Source: Bacillota bacterium (GTDB lineage Bacteria > Bacillota > Clostridia > Christensenellales > CAG-138). From it: a stretch of 64,000 nt of DNA. Where the stretch lies: the NCBI GenBank assembly GCA_023455425.1, contig JAEYCM010000029.1, positions 47,989-111,988 of the forward strand, written 5' to 3'. Numbering within the stretch: position 1 is the stretch's first letter; every line of letters starts with the position of its first letter. The notes beneath the pieces are model-generated. The model did not search any database and had not been told where the DNA came from. It saw only the letters and a program-made list of their open reading frames with translations. Below, piece by piece: positions 34,526-42,023 of the stretch. Made by a program: the position numbers and the translations under genes.

Positions 34526-35005
34526 TTATTTTAGAATGGTCGCTACATTGACGGTTTTCGCCGCAGGGATGATCTGTATTTCAAGCGTTACGCCGTTTTT
34601 CATGATTTCACGGAAAATCTCATTTTCTTCGGGCGTAGACGAAATATTCTGAAACAACTTTTTGCGGCCGGCGCTCATACCCATGCCGCCGATGTTGATC
34701 TTTTCAAATTTGATGCCCGCGTCCATCAGGCGCTTGAGCGTGAGGGGCACTTTTACAATGACCATCGTGGGTTTTAGTAGCCCTCTGCGCATCATTTCGG
34801 CGGCTTCTTCCACGCTCCGTATCTCAATCGTAATGTCGCTGGGAACGAGCATTTTGAACATTTGCTGCATAAAATCGTCCCTGGACGCCTGATCGTCTAT
34901 GACAAGGATATGCGATACGCTCGAATACGCCCTGAGCCACGCGGCAACAACCTGCCCATGTATAAGGCGGTCATCAATCCTGGTAAAAAGCAGATTTTCC
35001 ATCAT
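34526..35005 (-). CDS. PTS EIIB component, mannose/fructose/sorbose family
   Basis: A 159-residue cytoplasmic phosphocarrier. TRIDDRLIHGQVVAAW contains the phosphorylated His (His16), the hallmark of EIIB-Man/Lev. It accepts phosphate from EIIA and phosphorylates the sugar during EIICD transport, and in Lev systems also phosphorylates the LevR PRD2. Two adjacent ATG codons are possible (35005 or 35002) after GGAGG. It is located between EIIA and the dehydrogenase. Confidence 0.93.
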   Translation of the reverse strand: MMENLLFTRIDDRLIHGQVVAAWLRAYSSVSHILVIDDQASRDDFMQQMFKMLVPSDITIEIRSVEEAAEMMRRGLLKPTMVIVKVPLTLKRLMDAGIKFEKINIGGMGMSAGRKKLFQNISSTPEENEIFREIMKNGVTLEIQIIPAAKTVNVATILK

Positions 35006-35026
35006 CCGTTCCTCCCTTAAGCGATT

Positions 35027-35419
35027 TTATCGTCCGAACTCGGCAATCCCGTCCCTGCCGGAAGCCACGAGCCCGTCCACCAGCTCCTGAATCCCCATTT
35101 CCGGCTGGCGCTCCGTCAGAAGGTACACCAGCATCGGCAAATTCACGCCCGTTACAATACGGATGTTTTTCATTTCATGAGCGAGTTTGAATATGATATT
35201 ATTCGGCGTTCCGCCATACAGGTCCACGAGTGCTACGACGCCGTCTCCGGTATCCACGTTTTCCAGACAGATGCGCATGTATTCTTCAAACTGCTCCGGT
35301 GTATCGTTCGGAAATATGCCTGCAGCCACAACCTGCTTCGCGTCCCCCACCAGCATTCCCGCGCTTTTTACCAGGGAATCCGCAAGGTCGCCATGACTTA
35401 ATATGATTGCTCCTACCAT
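35027..35419 (-). CDS. PTS EIIA component, mannose family
   Basis: A 130-residue protein with the EIIA-Man fold: VGAIILSHGDLADSLV with phospho-His9, and VALVDLYGGTPNN. It takes phosphate from HPr and hands it to EIIB. It is a free-standing EIIA, as in LevD/ManX-type split systems. The start at 35419 follows GGAGCTGGAGAAATAAGG. Confidence 0.93.
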   Translation of the reverse strand: MVGAIILSHGDLADSLVKSAGMLVGDAKQVVAAGIFPNDTPEQFEEYMRICLENVDTGDGVVALVDLYGGTPNNIIFKLAHEMKNIRIVTGVNLPMLVYLLTERQPEMGIQELVDGLVASGRDGIAEFGR

Positions 35420-35441
35420 ACCTTATTTCTCCAGCTCCCAT

Positions 35442-36125
35442 TTATTCCACACTGTTTTGAATCAGCGTGGTATATTCTTGATATCGTTCACAGAACCCAT
35501 CTATGCCCTTTATCAGCGAAGAGGTGCCAACCACAAGGCCGTTTGCTCCGGCTGCCGCCATCTTCGGCGCATTTTCAAAAGTCGTATTTCCGTCAACAAA
35601 GAGTTCCACCCGTGTCATGCCGCAGGCCCTGAGCCTTGCAATGATACGCCTGATTTTGTCCAGCGCATCCGGCACCATCATTTGCCCGGCAAAGCCCGGA
35701 TTCACCGTCATCAGCAGCACATAATCCAGCACGCTCTTGTACTCTCCCAAAAGCGAAACCGGCGTACCGGGATTTAACACAACGCCCGCTTTGAGGCCCC
35801 TTGCCTGTATCTCCTGCAGCAAACGGTAAGGGTGCGCTGAGGTCTCTGGATGGAAACAGACCCTGTCGCCGGGAGCAGGCATGAAATAATCCAGAAACCG
35901 CTCCGGCTCCGTGCACATCAGGTGAATATCCACGGGAATGTTGGTGATCTCCTTGATGTTTCTATAAAAGACGGTGCCCAGCATGATGTTTTTTACATAA
36001 TGTCCGTCCATGACATCAAAGTGGATGGAATCGAGCCCCGCCTCCTCAAATGCGCGTACATACGGGACAACATCCCAAAGCTTGCAACACATGATGGAGG
36101 GGGAAATTTTGATAGGTTTCTTCAT
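35442..36125 (-). CDS. Ribulose-phosphate-3-epimerase family protein, AlsE-like (allulose-6-P 3-epimerase)
   Basis: A 227-residue TIM-barrel epimerase. KISPSIMCCKLWDV, HFDVMDGHYVKNI, IHLMCTEPE, LLMTVNPGFAGQ and VDGNTT carry the family's metal-binding His and the two catalytic Asp. The SPSIMC and HPETSAHPYRL sequences are closer to D-allulose-6-phosphate 3-epimerase (AlsE) than to housekeeping Rpe. It would give fructose-6-phosphate from allulose-6-phosphate. AGAGGAG precedes the ATG at 36125. Its position inside a PTS operon with a dehydrogenase and a hexuloisomerase supports a hexulose-phosphate substrate; ribulose-5-phosphate remains possible. Confidence 0.82.
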   Translation of the reverse strand: MKKPIKISPSIMCCKLWDVVPYVRAFEEAGLDSIHFDVMDGHYVKNIMLGTVFYRNIKEITNIPVDIHLMCTEPERFLDYFMPAPGDRVCFHPETSAHPYRLLQEIQARGLKAGVVLNPGTPVSLLGEYKSVLDYVLLMTVNPGFAGQMMVPDALDKIRRIIARLRACGMTRVELFVDGNTTFENAPKMAAAGANGLVVGTSSLIKGIDGFCERYQEYTTLIQNSVE

Positions 36126-36155
36126 GCCGTAAGACTCCTCTCAGCCTGTGCCGCA

Positions 36156-36178
36156 GCGCGGAGAAATTTTCTCCGCGC
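36156..36178. repeat. GC-rich palindromic hairpin inside the PTS operon
   Basis: GCGCGGAGAAA / TTTCTCCGCGC with a single central base, between EIID and the epimerase gene. Without a T-run on the minus strand it is probably an mRNA stabiliser or processing site setting the ratio of membrane components to downstream enzymes. Confidence 0.6.
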
Positions 36179-36199
36179 CGCGTTTTTCGTTCAACAGGC

Positions 36200-37027
36200 T
36201 TATGCAGCCAGAATACCAAGGAGCGAGCACACGATGCCGACAGCAAAAATTAGGAGAATGATCGTGAGCGGCTTTACGCGCTTCTTGAGCAGCGCCCATA
36301 CGCCCAGCGTAATACCAAGGGGCAGTATGCCCGGAAGCAGCGCGTCAAGCACCCCTGTCTGCAAATTGAGCGTGACCTGCCCAAGCGCGTTGCTGAATAC
36401 CCACTCCACCGGAATATGGACGGAAACACGGCTGACCGCCATATTGCCCACCACCATCAAGCCAATGATACTGAACACTTCGATCAGCCTGTTCATCTGG
36501 CCGCCCTTGAGCATATCCAGTATCGCGTCGCGGCCTTTTCGGTAGCCGAGCATATACATGTTGTACCCTAACACCAGCATGATGACCTTGTAGCCTACCT
36601 CAAAGAGGATGGGTCCAAAGAAATTGCCGGCAAGGGCAAGCTGTATGCAGATACCCGCAAGCACGGGATATACGATGGACTGGGAAACCACATCGCCGAT
36701 GCCGGCCAGCGGCCCCATCAGCGCAAGACGGACAGAGTTGATATCCTCCGCGGAAATGTCTTCCCCGTTGGCGCGTTTCTCTTCCATCGCCGCCGTAATG
36801 CCATGTATGACGGTACCCATAAAGGACGGCTCCGTATTGAAGAACACCATATACTTGGAGATTTCCTCCGCATACTGATCCTCATTGTAAAGCCGTTTGA
36901 TAATGGGCTGAATGGAGTTCGCGTTGCCCAGCGCCTGCAGGCGCTCATAGTTGTAGCACGTCTCGCTGGAATAGCCAAGGAGCCAATGCTTGACCAGATC
37001 GGATTTTCTTAAAGTTTTTTCCGCCAT
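36200..37027 (-). CDS. PTS EIID component, mannose family
   Basis: A 275-residue membrane component of the mannose-family permease. It begins LRKSDLVKHWLLGYSSETCYNYER, the conserved EIID N-terminus, includes SFMGTVIHGITAAMEEKRANG and MGPLAGIGDVVSQS, and ends in hydrophobic helices. EIIC and EIID together form the sugar channel; EIID is unique to this PTS family. GGAGATGCGTAAGCC precedes the ATG, four bases after the EIIC stop. Confidence 0.93.
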   Translation of the reverse strand: MAEKTLRKSDLVKHWLLGYSSETCYNYERLQALGNANSIQPIIKRLYNEDQYAEEISKYMVFFNTEPSFMGTVIHGITAAMEEKRANGEDISAEDINSVRLALMGPLAGIGDVVSQSIVYPVLAGICIQLALAGNFFGPILFEVGYKVIMLVLGYNMYMLGYRKGRDAILDMLKGGQMNRLIEVFSIIGLMVVGNMAVSRVSVHIPVEWVFSNALGQVTLNLQTGVLDALLPGILPLGITLGVWALLKKRVKPLTIILLIFAVGIVCSLLGILAA

Positions 37028-37030
37028 GGC

Positions 37031-37780
37031 TTACGCATCTCCTTTCGTTTCTTGCTGTTTCTTGCCGAACATGTAGAACAATACCCCAATGATTGCCGCG
37101 ATGACCGCAATCGCCATCGTATCCAGCTTCATGTACTCCGTCAGGAAGAATCCCGCAAAGAAGAACGGAATCAGTTTCGGCTTTCCGAGATAATTGAGCA
37201 GCATGCCGATACCAAGCGCCGGCATCAGGGCGCCGACTACGCCGAACGCGGAAATGATTGCCTGCGGGAAGGTCTGCAGCCAGGCGCCGAAGCCCTGCCC
37301 GTACATCACCACCAGGAATGCGGGGATACCGTTGAGTATGAGCGATACAAAGAAAGAAGGTACATAGTTCATGACCCGGATCATTTTCAGGTTTCCCTGC
37401 GCGGCGTATTTATCCGCGATGTGCACCCAAATGGCATTGATGGACATGTAGGCGTTCCAGGAAAGGATTGCGACCGAACCGAGTATGACGCCAACCGTAG
37501 TGGCCGTGTAGATGTCAAGCCCGGAGACCAGCGCCAGCGCCGTGCCGACCGGCCCCGCAAACATCGGGTTGCCGGGCATGGAACCTCCGGCGGTGATGAA
37601 GCCGACATACGGCAGGTTGATGGCTGCCGCGATCATCATACCTTCGAGCGGCTTTCCCATTACAAGGCCTACCAGGAAGCCGGACCACAGCGGATACAAC
37701 CAGGTTCTTGTGATGGAGTGGCTGAACCACCACGTGCTGCACGTTGCGATTAGTGCGACGAGGATTGCGCTAAATACCAA
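37031..37780 (-). CDS. PTS EIIC component, mannose family
   Basis: A 249-residue polytopic membrane protein with YPLWSGFLVGLVMGKPLEGM, AAINLPYVGFITAGGSMPGN and the C-terminal stretch MPALGIGMLLNYLGKPKLIP that identify EIIC of the mannose/sorbose family. It forms the translocation pathway with EIID. Translation starts at TTG 37780 nine bases after AGGAG. The HPr gene lies 259 bases upstream; that gap contains purine-rich stretches and a CCGCGGCCGCGG palindrome but no promoter that I can defend. Confidence 0.92.
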   Translation of the reverse strand: MVFSAILVALIATCSTWWFSHSITRTWLYPLWSGFLVGLVMGKPLEGMMIAAAINLPYVGFITAGGSMPGNPMFAGPVGTALALVSGLDIYTATTVGVILGSVAILSWNAYMSINAIWVHIADKYAAQGNLKMIRVMNYVPSFFVSLILNGIPAFLVVMYGQGFGAWLQTFPQAIISAFGVVGALMPALGIGMLLNYLGKPKLIPFFFAGFFLTEYMKLDTMAIAVIAAIIGVLFYMFGKKQQETKGDA

Positions 37781-38039
37781 TTTGTCTCACTCCTTTTACT
37801 GTTTTTTTGAAAGAGAACCATTTGAACGATATGCTTCAAAACATCCCCCCCTTTTATTTGCCTTCCTCCTGTCTGACCCGTCCTAGGCTGCATCTCCTGC
37901 TATGGAAAATGATTGGCGGGCAGTACGGATCTTGGCAGATGTTTTCTTTTCGCCGGAATGCTTTTCGGCAACGGTCCGCGGCCGCGGCTGATACAAAGCA
38001 TCAAGGCCCGTTTGCAACCGGACCCGGCGAAATCGAAAC

Positions 38040-38300
38040 TTATTCTTCCAGGGAATCGATCAGCGACGTAATTTGTTCAAGCGCAAGCGTTTCATCTTCG
38101 CCGTCTGCCGTGATGGTGACGGTTTCCCCAATTTTAATGCAACAGCGCAGCACGCTCAGCATGCTTTTCGCGTCACAACTCCGGTCGCCCGCCTCTATTT
38201 GGATTTTACTTTTGAACGTCTTGCTTAAACTTACCAGCTGCGAGGCGGGCCGCGCATGAAAGCCTGCCGGATTTTTTACGGTAACGCCTCTCTGTACCAC
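38040..38300 (-). CDS. HPr-family phosphocarrier protein
   Basis: An 86-residue HPr. With the GTG start at 38300 (GGAGGG eight bases upstream) the active His is residue 15 (NPAGFHARPAS) and the regulatory serine falls exactly at position 46 (DAKSMLSVL), as in canonical Gram-positive HPr. The segment after Ser46 (RCCIKIGE) is unusual. Open frame further upstream lacks a better start. It is the first gene after the sigma-54 promoter, so this HPr is induced with the PTS; it may supplement or replace the general HPr for this system. Enzyme I is not in the window. Confidence 0.88.
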   Translation of the reverse strand: MVQRGVTVKNPAGFHARPASQLVSLSKTFKSKIQIEAGDRSCDAKSMLSVLRCCIKIGETVTITADGEDETLALEQITSLIDSLEE

Positions 38301-38502
38301 TTGATTTTCCCTCCGCATCGATTTTGCAATGGAAACTCTAATATAAAGATGGTAGTATCCCATAAAGCGCATGGAAGTCCGGAGCAGTAGATCGATCGGC
38401 CTTAGCGTTCTGCTATGCAGCCTTTTACGGCTGTCTCTGTGTTCACGGCTGCAATCGCCCGCCGAAGTACATGGAAGTGTATTTCCCCTCTACATGTTAT
38501 AT

Positions 38503-38518
38503 TGCAATTTTGGTGCCA
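38503..38518 (-). promoter_or_regulatory. Sigma-54 (-24/-12) promoter of the HPr/PTS operon
   Basis: On the minus strand TGGCAC (38513-38518), five bases, then TTGCA (38503-38507), an excellent match to the TGGCAC-N5-TTGCA consensus, about 200 bases upstream of the HPr start. The sigma-54 gene and a LevR-type activator gene lie in the same locus, which strongly supports the call. Confidence 0.88.
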
Positions 38519-38583
38519 AAACACTTTTTGACAGAGATTTTAACTTAATATCCCGTATTCTCTTGCCACAGTACCTACTGCAA

Positions 38584-38619
38584 AATCGCAACAGCGGCCC
38601 TAAAGCCGCTGTTGCGATT
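38584..38619. repeat. 15-bp perfect inverted repeat upstream of the sigma-54 promoter
   Basis: Arms AATCGCAACAGCGGC (38584-38598) and GCCGCTGTTGCGATT (38605-38619) with a CCTAAA spacer. It is centred about 87 bases upstream of the -24 element, where LevR-type activators bind palindromic upstream activating sequences. It could instead be a transcriptional insulator between the divergent genes, since short T-runs flank it. Confidence 0.65.
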
Positions 38620-38702
38620 AATTAAAACGCCTGTTCATAGTAAGTTCACTGAATATTAACACAATTTGGACACCCAAAGAGCCGATTTGGGCAGCGCCGC
38701 CA

Positions 38703-38731
38703 TTGACCGCTTATTTTACAAAGGATATCAT
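38703..38731 (+). promoter_or_regulatory. Candidate promoter of the SpoIID-dockerin gene
   Basis: TTGACC (38703-38708), 17-base spacer, TATCAT (38726-38731), 45 bases upstream of the start at 38777. Confidence 0.55.
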
Positions 38732-38776
38732 AAAATATATTTATGTCGAAATAAATCGGTTTTCATGAGGCAACAT

Positions 38777-40534
38777 ATGCGCAAAAACAGATACATTGCA
38801 GTTCTATGCCTTGCGCTGCTGCTTGTGGGCGCGGCCATGCCCACGCGGGCGGCGGTGTTCTCCGCGGATGTGCGCGTACTGCTTTCACTTGGGAAGCAGC
38901 AGGCCGTCTCGTTCACGCCCGTAGGCGACTTCACCTTAAAAGAGGCGCCCGACCTTGCCGTTGGCAATGACGAACTGCAGGTTTCGGCCATAGGCGCGCG
39001 CGTTTCCATTACGGTTGGCGGCAAAACCGTCACCGCCGCCTCTATTACGCTTTTAAGCGGCGGCTATGGCGAACGGACGGACTATATCCGCCTGAAAAAT
39101 TCCGAGTACGGCACCTGTACCTACCTTGGCAATATGACGTTCGACGTATATGAGGGTGCGGTGCGCGCCATCAATACGCTGCCGACCGAGCAATACCTGT
39201 ACGGCGTTGTGCCGCATGAAATGAGCAATCTTTTCCCCATCGACGCGTTGAAAGCGCAGGCGGTCTGCGCGCGCGGTTACGCGGCGGCAAGATGTTCCAG
39301 GTACTTAAGCCGCGCGTATGATTTATTGGATACCTCGCAGGATCAGGTATACCGGGGCTACGCCAGCAAAAACACACGGGCCATAGCAGCGGTGGACGCA
39401 ACAAGCGGCCAGGTGCTCACCTATGACGGAGAAATGATAGAGGCGTATTATTCCGCCTCGAACGGCGGACAGACGGAAAAAACCGGCAACGTATGGGAAA
39501 ACGATCTCCCCTATTACGTCCATGCGGACGATCCGTTCGACCTTCTCAACACATCAAGCATAGAGGAAAAATCCTTTATCCCACAAACATATACCCAGGA
39601 AACCCTGCGGCTCATGGACCCTTTTGTGCTGCTTGCGCTGGAACGCGCTGCATACGAAGCGGCGGGGCGGGACGTATCCCTGCTTGCCACGGTGGCGGTC
39701 ACGCCCAAAACCCCCAGCCATGATCAGCCAAGCCGGAGCTATACCGAGGCGGATGTGACGCTTACGGTCGGCTATGACGAGGACGGGCAGCAGAAAACCG
39801 GCCAGCTCACCGTGACCCTTGCCCTTGAGGAATTGAAATTTGGCAGCTTTACAGACACCTTGGGCCGTATCGGGGCAAAGAAGACGCGCCTTCGGATGCG
39901 CGGGGCGGAGCGGGGCGTATACCGCTCCGGCGGCAAGGAGTATGCAGGATGGTATCTGACCGAGCGGCGCTACGGCCACGGCGTGGGTCTTTCGCAGCGC
40001 GGGGCGCAGGAGCGGGCGCGGGCAGGCCAGCCGTATACCGACATCCTTTCGTTTTACTATCGGGACACTACGCTCATTACCGTGGGCACGTATGAGAGCG
40101 CGCCGAATATCAGCAGCGATGCCTACAAGGTAAATGAATGGGGTGTGAGCGGAATTTCTGTCGGAACATCGGCGGAAGCGCTGCTTGGAAAGCTCTCATC
40201 GGATGGGAAGCTCAGCGTGGTCAATGTAAAAGGCGCAAAAGCGACAGGGAGCGTGTGCACAGGGTATTTCGTGCGCGTTACGTATGACGGGGATAAGGCG
40301 TTTTTCGATTTGCCCATCGTATTATTCGGCGATCTTGACGGCGACGGCAAAATAGCCGAAAGCGATGTTTCCGCCCTGCAAAGCCACCTGCTGCGCGAAA
40401 CGCTGCTTACCGGCGCGCGCCTTCGCGCGGCGGATGTCAACCATGACGGCGCGGCGGACGTCTCAGATCTCCTCCTGCTTATCCGATATGTCAACGGCGA
40501 CGCGAAATTATCGCAAGGGAGCGAAGCAAGATGA
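38777..40534 (+). CDS. Exported SpoIID/LytB-domain protein with C-terminal dockerin
   Basis: A 585-residue secreted protein. A signal peptide (MRKNRYIAVLCLALLLVG) is followed by a SpoIID domain (YLYGVVPHEMSNLFPIDALK, ARGYAAARCSRYL, YYSASNGGQTEKTGNVW, YGHGVGLSQRGAQERA); SpoIID is a lytic transglycosylase acting on glycan strands stripped of peptides. At about 515-577 a type I dockerin has two calcium loops, DLDGDGKIAESD and DVNHDGAADVSD. The start at 38777 is six bases after GAGG; an open frame continues upstream without a ribosome site. The stop overlaps the next gene (ATGA), which encodes a cohesin-like protein, so the pair probably assembles on the cell surface. Confidence 0.88.
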   Translation: MRKNRYIAVLCLALLLVGAAMPTRAAVFSADVRVLLSLGKQQAVSFTPVGDFTLKEAPDLAVGNDELQVSAIGARVSITVGGKTVTAASITLLSGGYGERTDYIRLKNSEYGTCTYLGNMTFDVYEGAVRAINTLPTEQYLYGVVPHEMSNLFPIDALKAQAVCARGYAAARCSRYLSRAYDLLDTSQDQVYRGYASKNTRAIAAVDATSGQVLTYDGEMIEAYYSASNGGQTEKTGNVWENDLPYYVHADDPFDLLNTSSIEEKSFIPQTYTQETLRLMDPFVLLALERAAYEAAGRDVSLLATVAVTPKTPSHDQPSRSYTEADVTLTVGYDEDGQQKTGQLTVTLALEELKFGSFTDTLGRIGAKKTRLRMRGAERGVYRSGGKEYAGWYLTERRYGHGVGLSQRGAQERARAGQPYTDILSFYYRDTTLITVGTYESAPNISSDAYKVNEWGVSGISVGTSAEALLGKLSSDGKLSVVNVKGAKATGSVCTGYFVRVTYDGDKAFFDLPIVLFGDLDGDGKIAESDVSALQSHLLRETLLTGARLRAADVNHDGAADVSDLLLLIRYVNGDAKLSQGSEAR

Positions 40535-41733
40535 AAAGAGTGATAAAAAATAAAAAAGCCGCTGCGCTGACGCTGGCGCTATTGCTTTTGCTGCTGCCCT
40601 CGATGGCATCCGCATCCACAACGGTCAGCGCGCAGACGGATACCTCCAGCATACAGGCGGGCGATACCGTGGAGGTTGTCATCACCGTGAACGGCAAGGG
40701 CATGGCGATCGCGGAGGGTGTTTTCAGTTATAATCCCGCCGTGCTGACCTATGCCGAAAGCGAGGGAGGCGCGTCCGACGGATTTTTGAACATGGTCTCC
40801 GCCCAAAAGGGCGGTGCGGACACCCTGACCGCCCGCATACGCTTTACGGCGGCGGGCGCGGGCAGCACGCAAATAGAAGCTTCCATCGAAAAGATATTGG
40901 GCTATGACGGCGCGGAACAGGCGGGCGCAAAAGCAAGCGTATCCGTTTCGGTATCCGCCCCCGCCCCGACGCCTGCGCCTACGCCGCTCAACTATGCCGC
41001 GGAGGGCGTCCTGGCGCAGAATGTAAAGAATGCTTCCGAAAGCATGTATATCTGGCGTTCGCTTGAGAACGTGACGATACCCTCAGGCTATTCTATAACC
41101 ACGTTAAATTACCATGGGGAAACGGTGGCTGCGGCCAAAGTAGAAGACAGCGACGCGCCAACGCTACTATACCTTTCAAATGCCGCAGGCAACTTAGGCG
41201 GCTACTATATTTTTGACGCGGCAGCGGACGCCCTGTACCCCTATCAAACGGTATCCTCCGTGTCCAAATCCTATATCCTGCTTGAGCCGGACGGCAGTGT
41301 GACCCTGCCGGAGGGATTCTCGGAAACGACGCTGACGATCGGCGAAAAGGAATATACGGCTTGGAAATCCCAGGATGCGCAGGGCGAAATTTACCTGCTG
41401 TATGCGCGCAACCCCGACGGTGAGACCGGCTATTATGTATACAACGCCGAGGATGAATCTCTTCAGCGCTACGTCGTACTGCCTGCGCGCCCCATAAAGC
41501 CTTCGTTGCCTCCCGAAACGCAAGTAACCCCCGCGCCGGAACAGGTTGAGTCCTCCCCCATACCGGAACAGGCCAACGAAATTATTCTTAGCAAGACTGT
41601 ATTCTACCTGCTATGCGGCGGCGGGGCGCTGCTGCTGTTCGCAGTCGTGGGACTGCTCATTGCCCGTTCCGCAGAAATGAAACGCCGCAGGGCCGTACGG
41701 GAACGTGTCCATAATTCGGAAGTAGGACAATAA
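40531..41733 (+). CDS. Membrane-anchored cohesin-domain protein
   Basis: A 400-residue surface protein. A signal peptide to about residue 28 is followed by a cohesin-like beta-sandwich (TSSIQAGDTVEVVITVNG, AEGVFSYNPAVLTY, DTLTARIRFTAAGAGSTQIE), a Pro/Thr linker, two tandem copies of an unrecognised domain of about 65 residues (VTIPSGYSITTLNY ... GGYYIFDA and VTLPEGFSETTLTI ... GYYVYNA), a Pro/Glu linker and one C-terminal membrane helix (about 350-376) with a basic tail. It has no LPXTG motif. It is translationally coupled to the dockerin-bearing SpoIID protein, its probable ligand. The tandem domain is seen by eye and unnamed. Confidence 0.82.
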   Translation: MKRVIKNKKAAALTLALLLLLLPSMASASTTVSAQTDTSSIQAGDTVEVVITVNGKGMAIAEGVFSYNPAVLTYAESEGGASDGFLNMVSAQKGGADTLTARIRFTAAGAGSTQIEASIEKILGYDGAEQAGAKASVSVSVSAPAPTPAPTPLNYAAEGVLAQNVKNASESMYIWRSLENVTIPSGYSITTLNYHGETVAAAKVEDSDAPTLLYLSNAAGNLGGYYIFDAAADALYPYQTVSSVSKSYILLEPDGSVTLPEGFSETTLTIGEKEYTAWKSQDAQGEIYLLYARNPDGETGYYVYNAEDESLQRYVVLPARPIKPSLPPETQVTPAPEQVESSPIPEQANEIILSKTVFYLLCGGGALLLFAVVGLLIARSAEMKRRRAVRERVHNSEVGQ

Positions 41734-41800
41734 CCTTCCTGTAGTTTGAAGAGGAACCGAACTGCCTGACATGATAGCATGCTAAACTCTATGCGCGATG

Positions 41801-41864
41801 ACATCTTTTCCAACTGAAACTCTATTTGTTCAGACAGTTTCTTCTGCATGGGATACATCAGACG
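41801..41864 (-). pseudogene. Remnant of a paralogue of the unknown gene at 18580-19089
   Basis: On the minus strand the translation RLMYPMQKKLSEQIEFQLEK aligns with the last 20 or so residues of the protein at 18580-19089 (RLMYPKEKELLEQIEFHLES), and the DNA matches over about 58 bases with roughly three quarters identity. No start codon, ribosome site or longer homologous frame accompanies it, so it is a gene remnant, abutting copy B of the structured element. Confidence 0.6.
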
Positions 41865-42010
41865 GGAATGCTCCTGCTATGCTCAATATGAGCTTATTCG
41901 CTATATTATTTTCCTGGCGCATGTCCGCATAGGCACCTGGATACATTCTATTGTAGTCAAGTAGTACTATGGGTAATAAAATGCCGCTGAAAGCTTTGTT
42001 TTCAGCGGCT
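41865..42010. repeat. Structured intergenic element, copy B
   Basis: Second copy of the element at 27797-27932: GGGAATGCTCCTGCTATGCT, then CAATATGAGCTTATTCGCTA, a diverged middle, a TAGTACTATGGGTAATAAAA stretch resembling copy A, and a terminal hairpin. It lies between the cohesin gene and the convergent glycerate kinase gene. Confidence 0.6.
41983..42009. terminator. Bidirectional terminator between cohesin and glycerate kinase genes
   Basis: Stem GCCGCTGAAA (41983-41992) with TTTCAGCGGC (42000-42009), followed by TTTATAT on the plus strand and ATTTTATT on the minus strand. It can end both the cohesin transcript and the long minus-strand catabolic operon. Confidence 0.8.
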
Positions 42011-42023
42011 TTATATCACGGCC

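Noticed and set aside
37974..37985. CCGCGGCCGCGG palindrome between HPr and EIIC genes
   Set aside because: Short GC-rich palindrome with no T-run or repeat elsewhere; not enough to call a terminator or site.
37781..38039. Second sigma-54 promoter before EIIC
   Set aside because: I looked for TGGCAC-N5-TTGC on the minus strand in this gap and found no acceptable match; EIIC is probably read from the HPr promoter.
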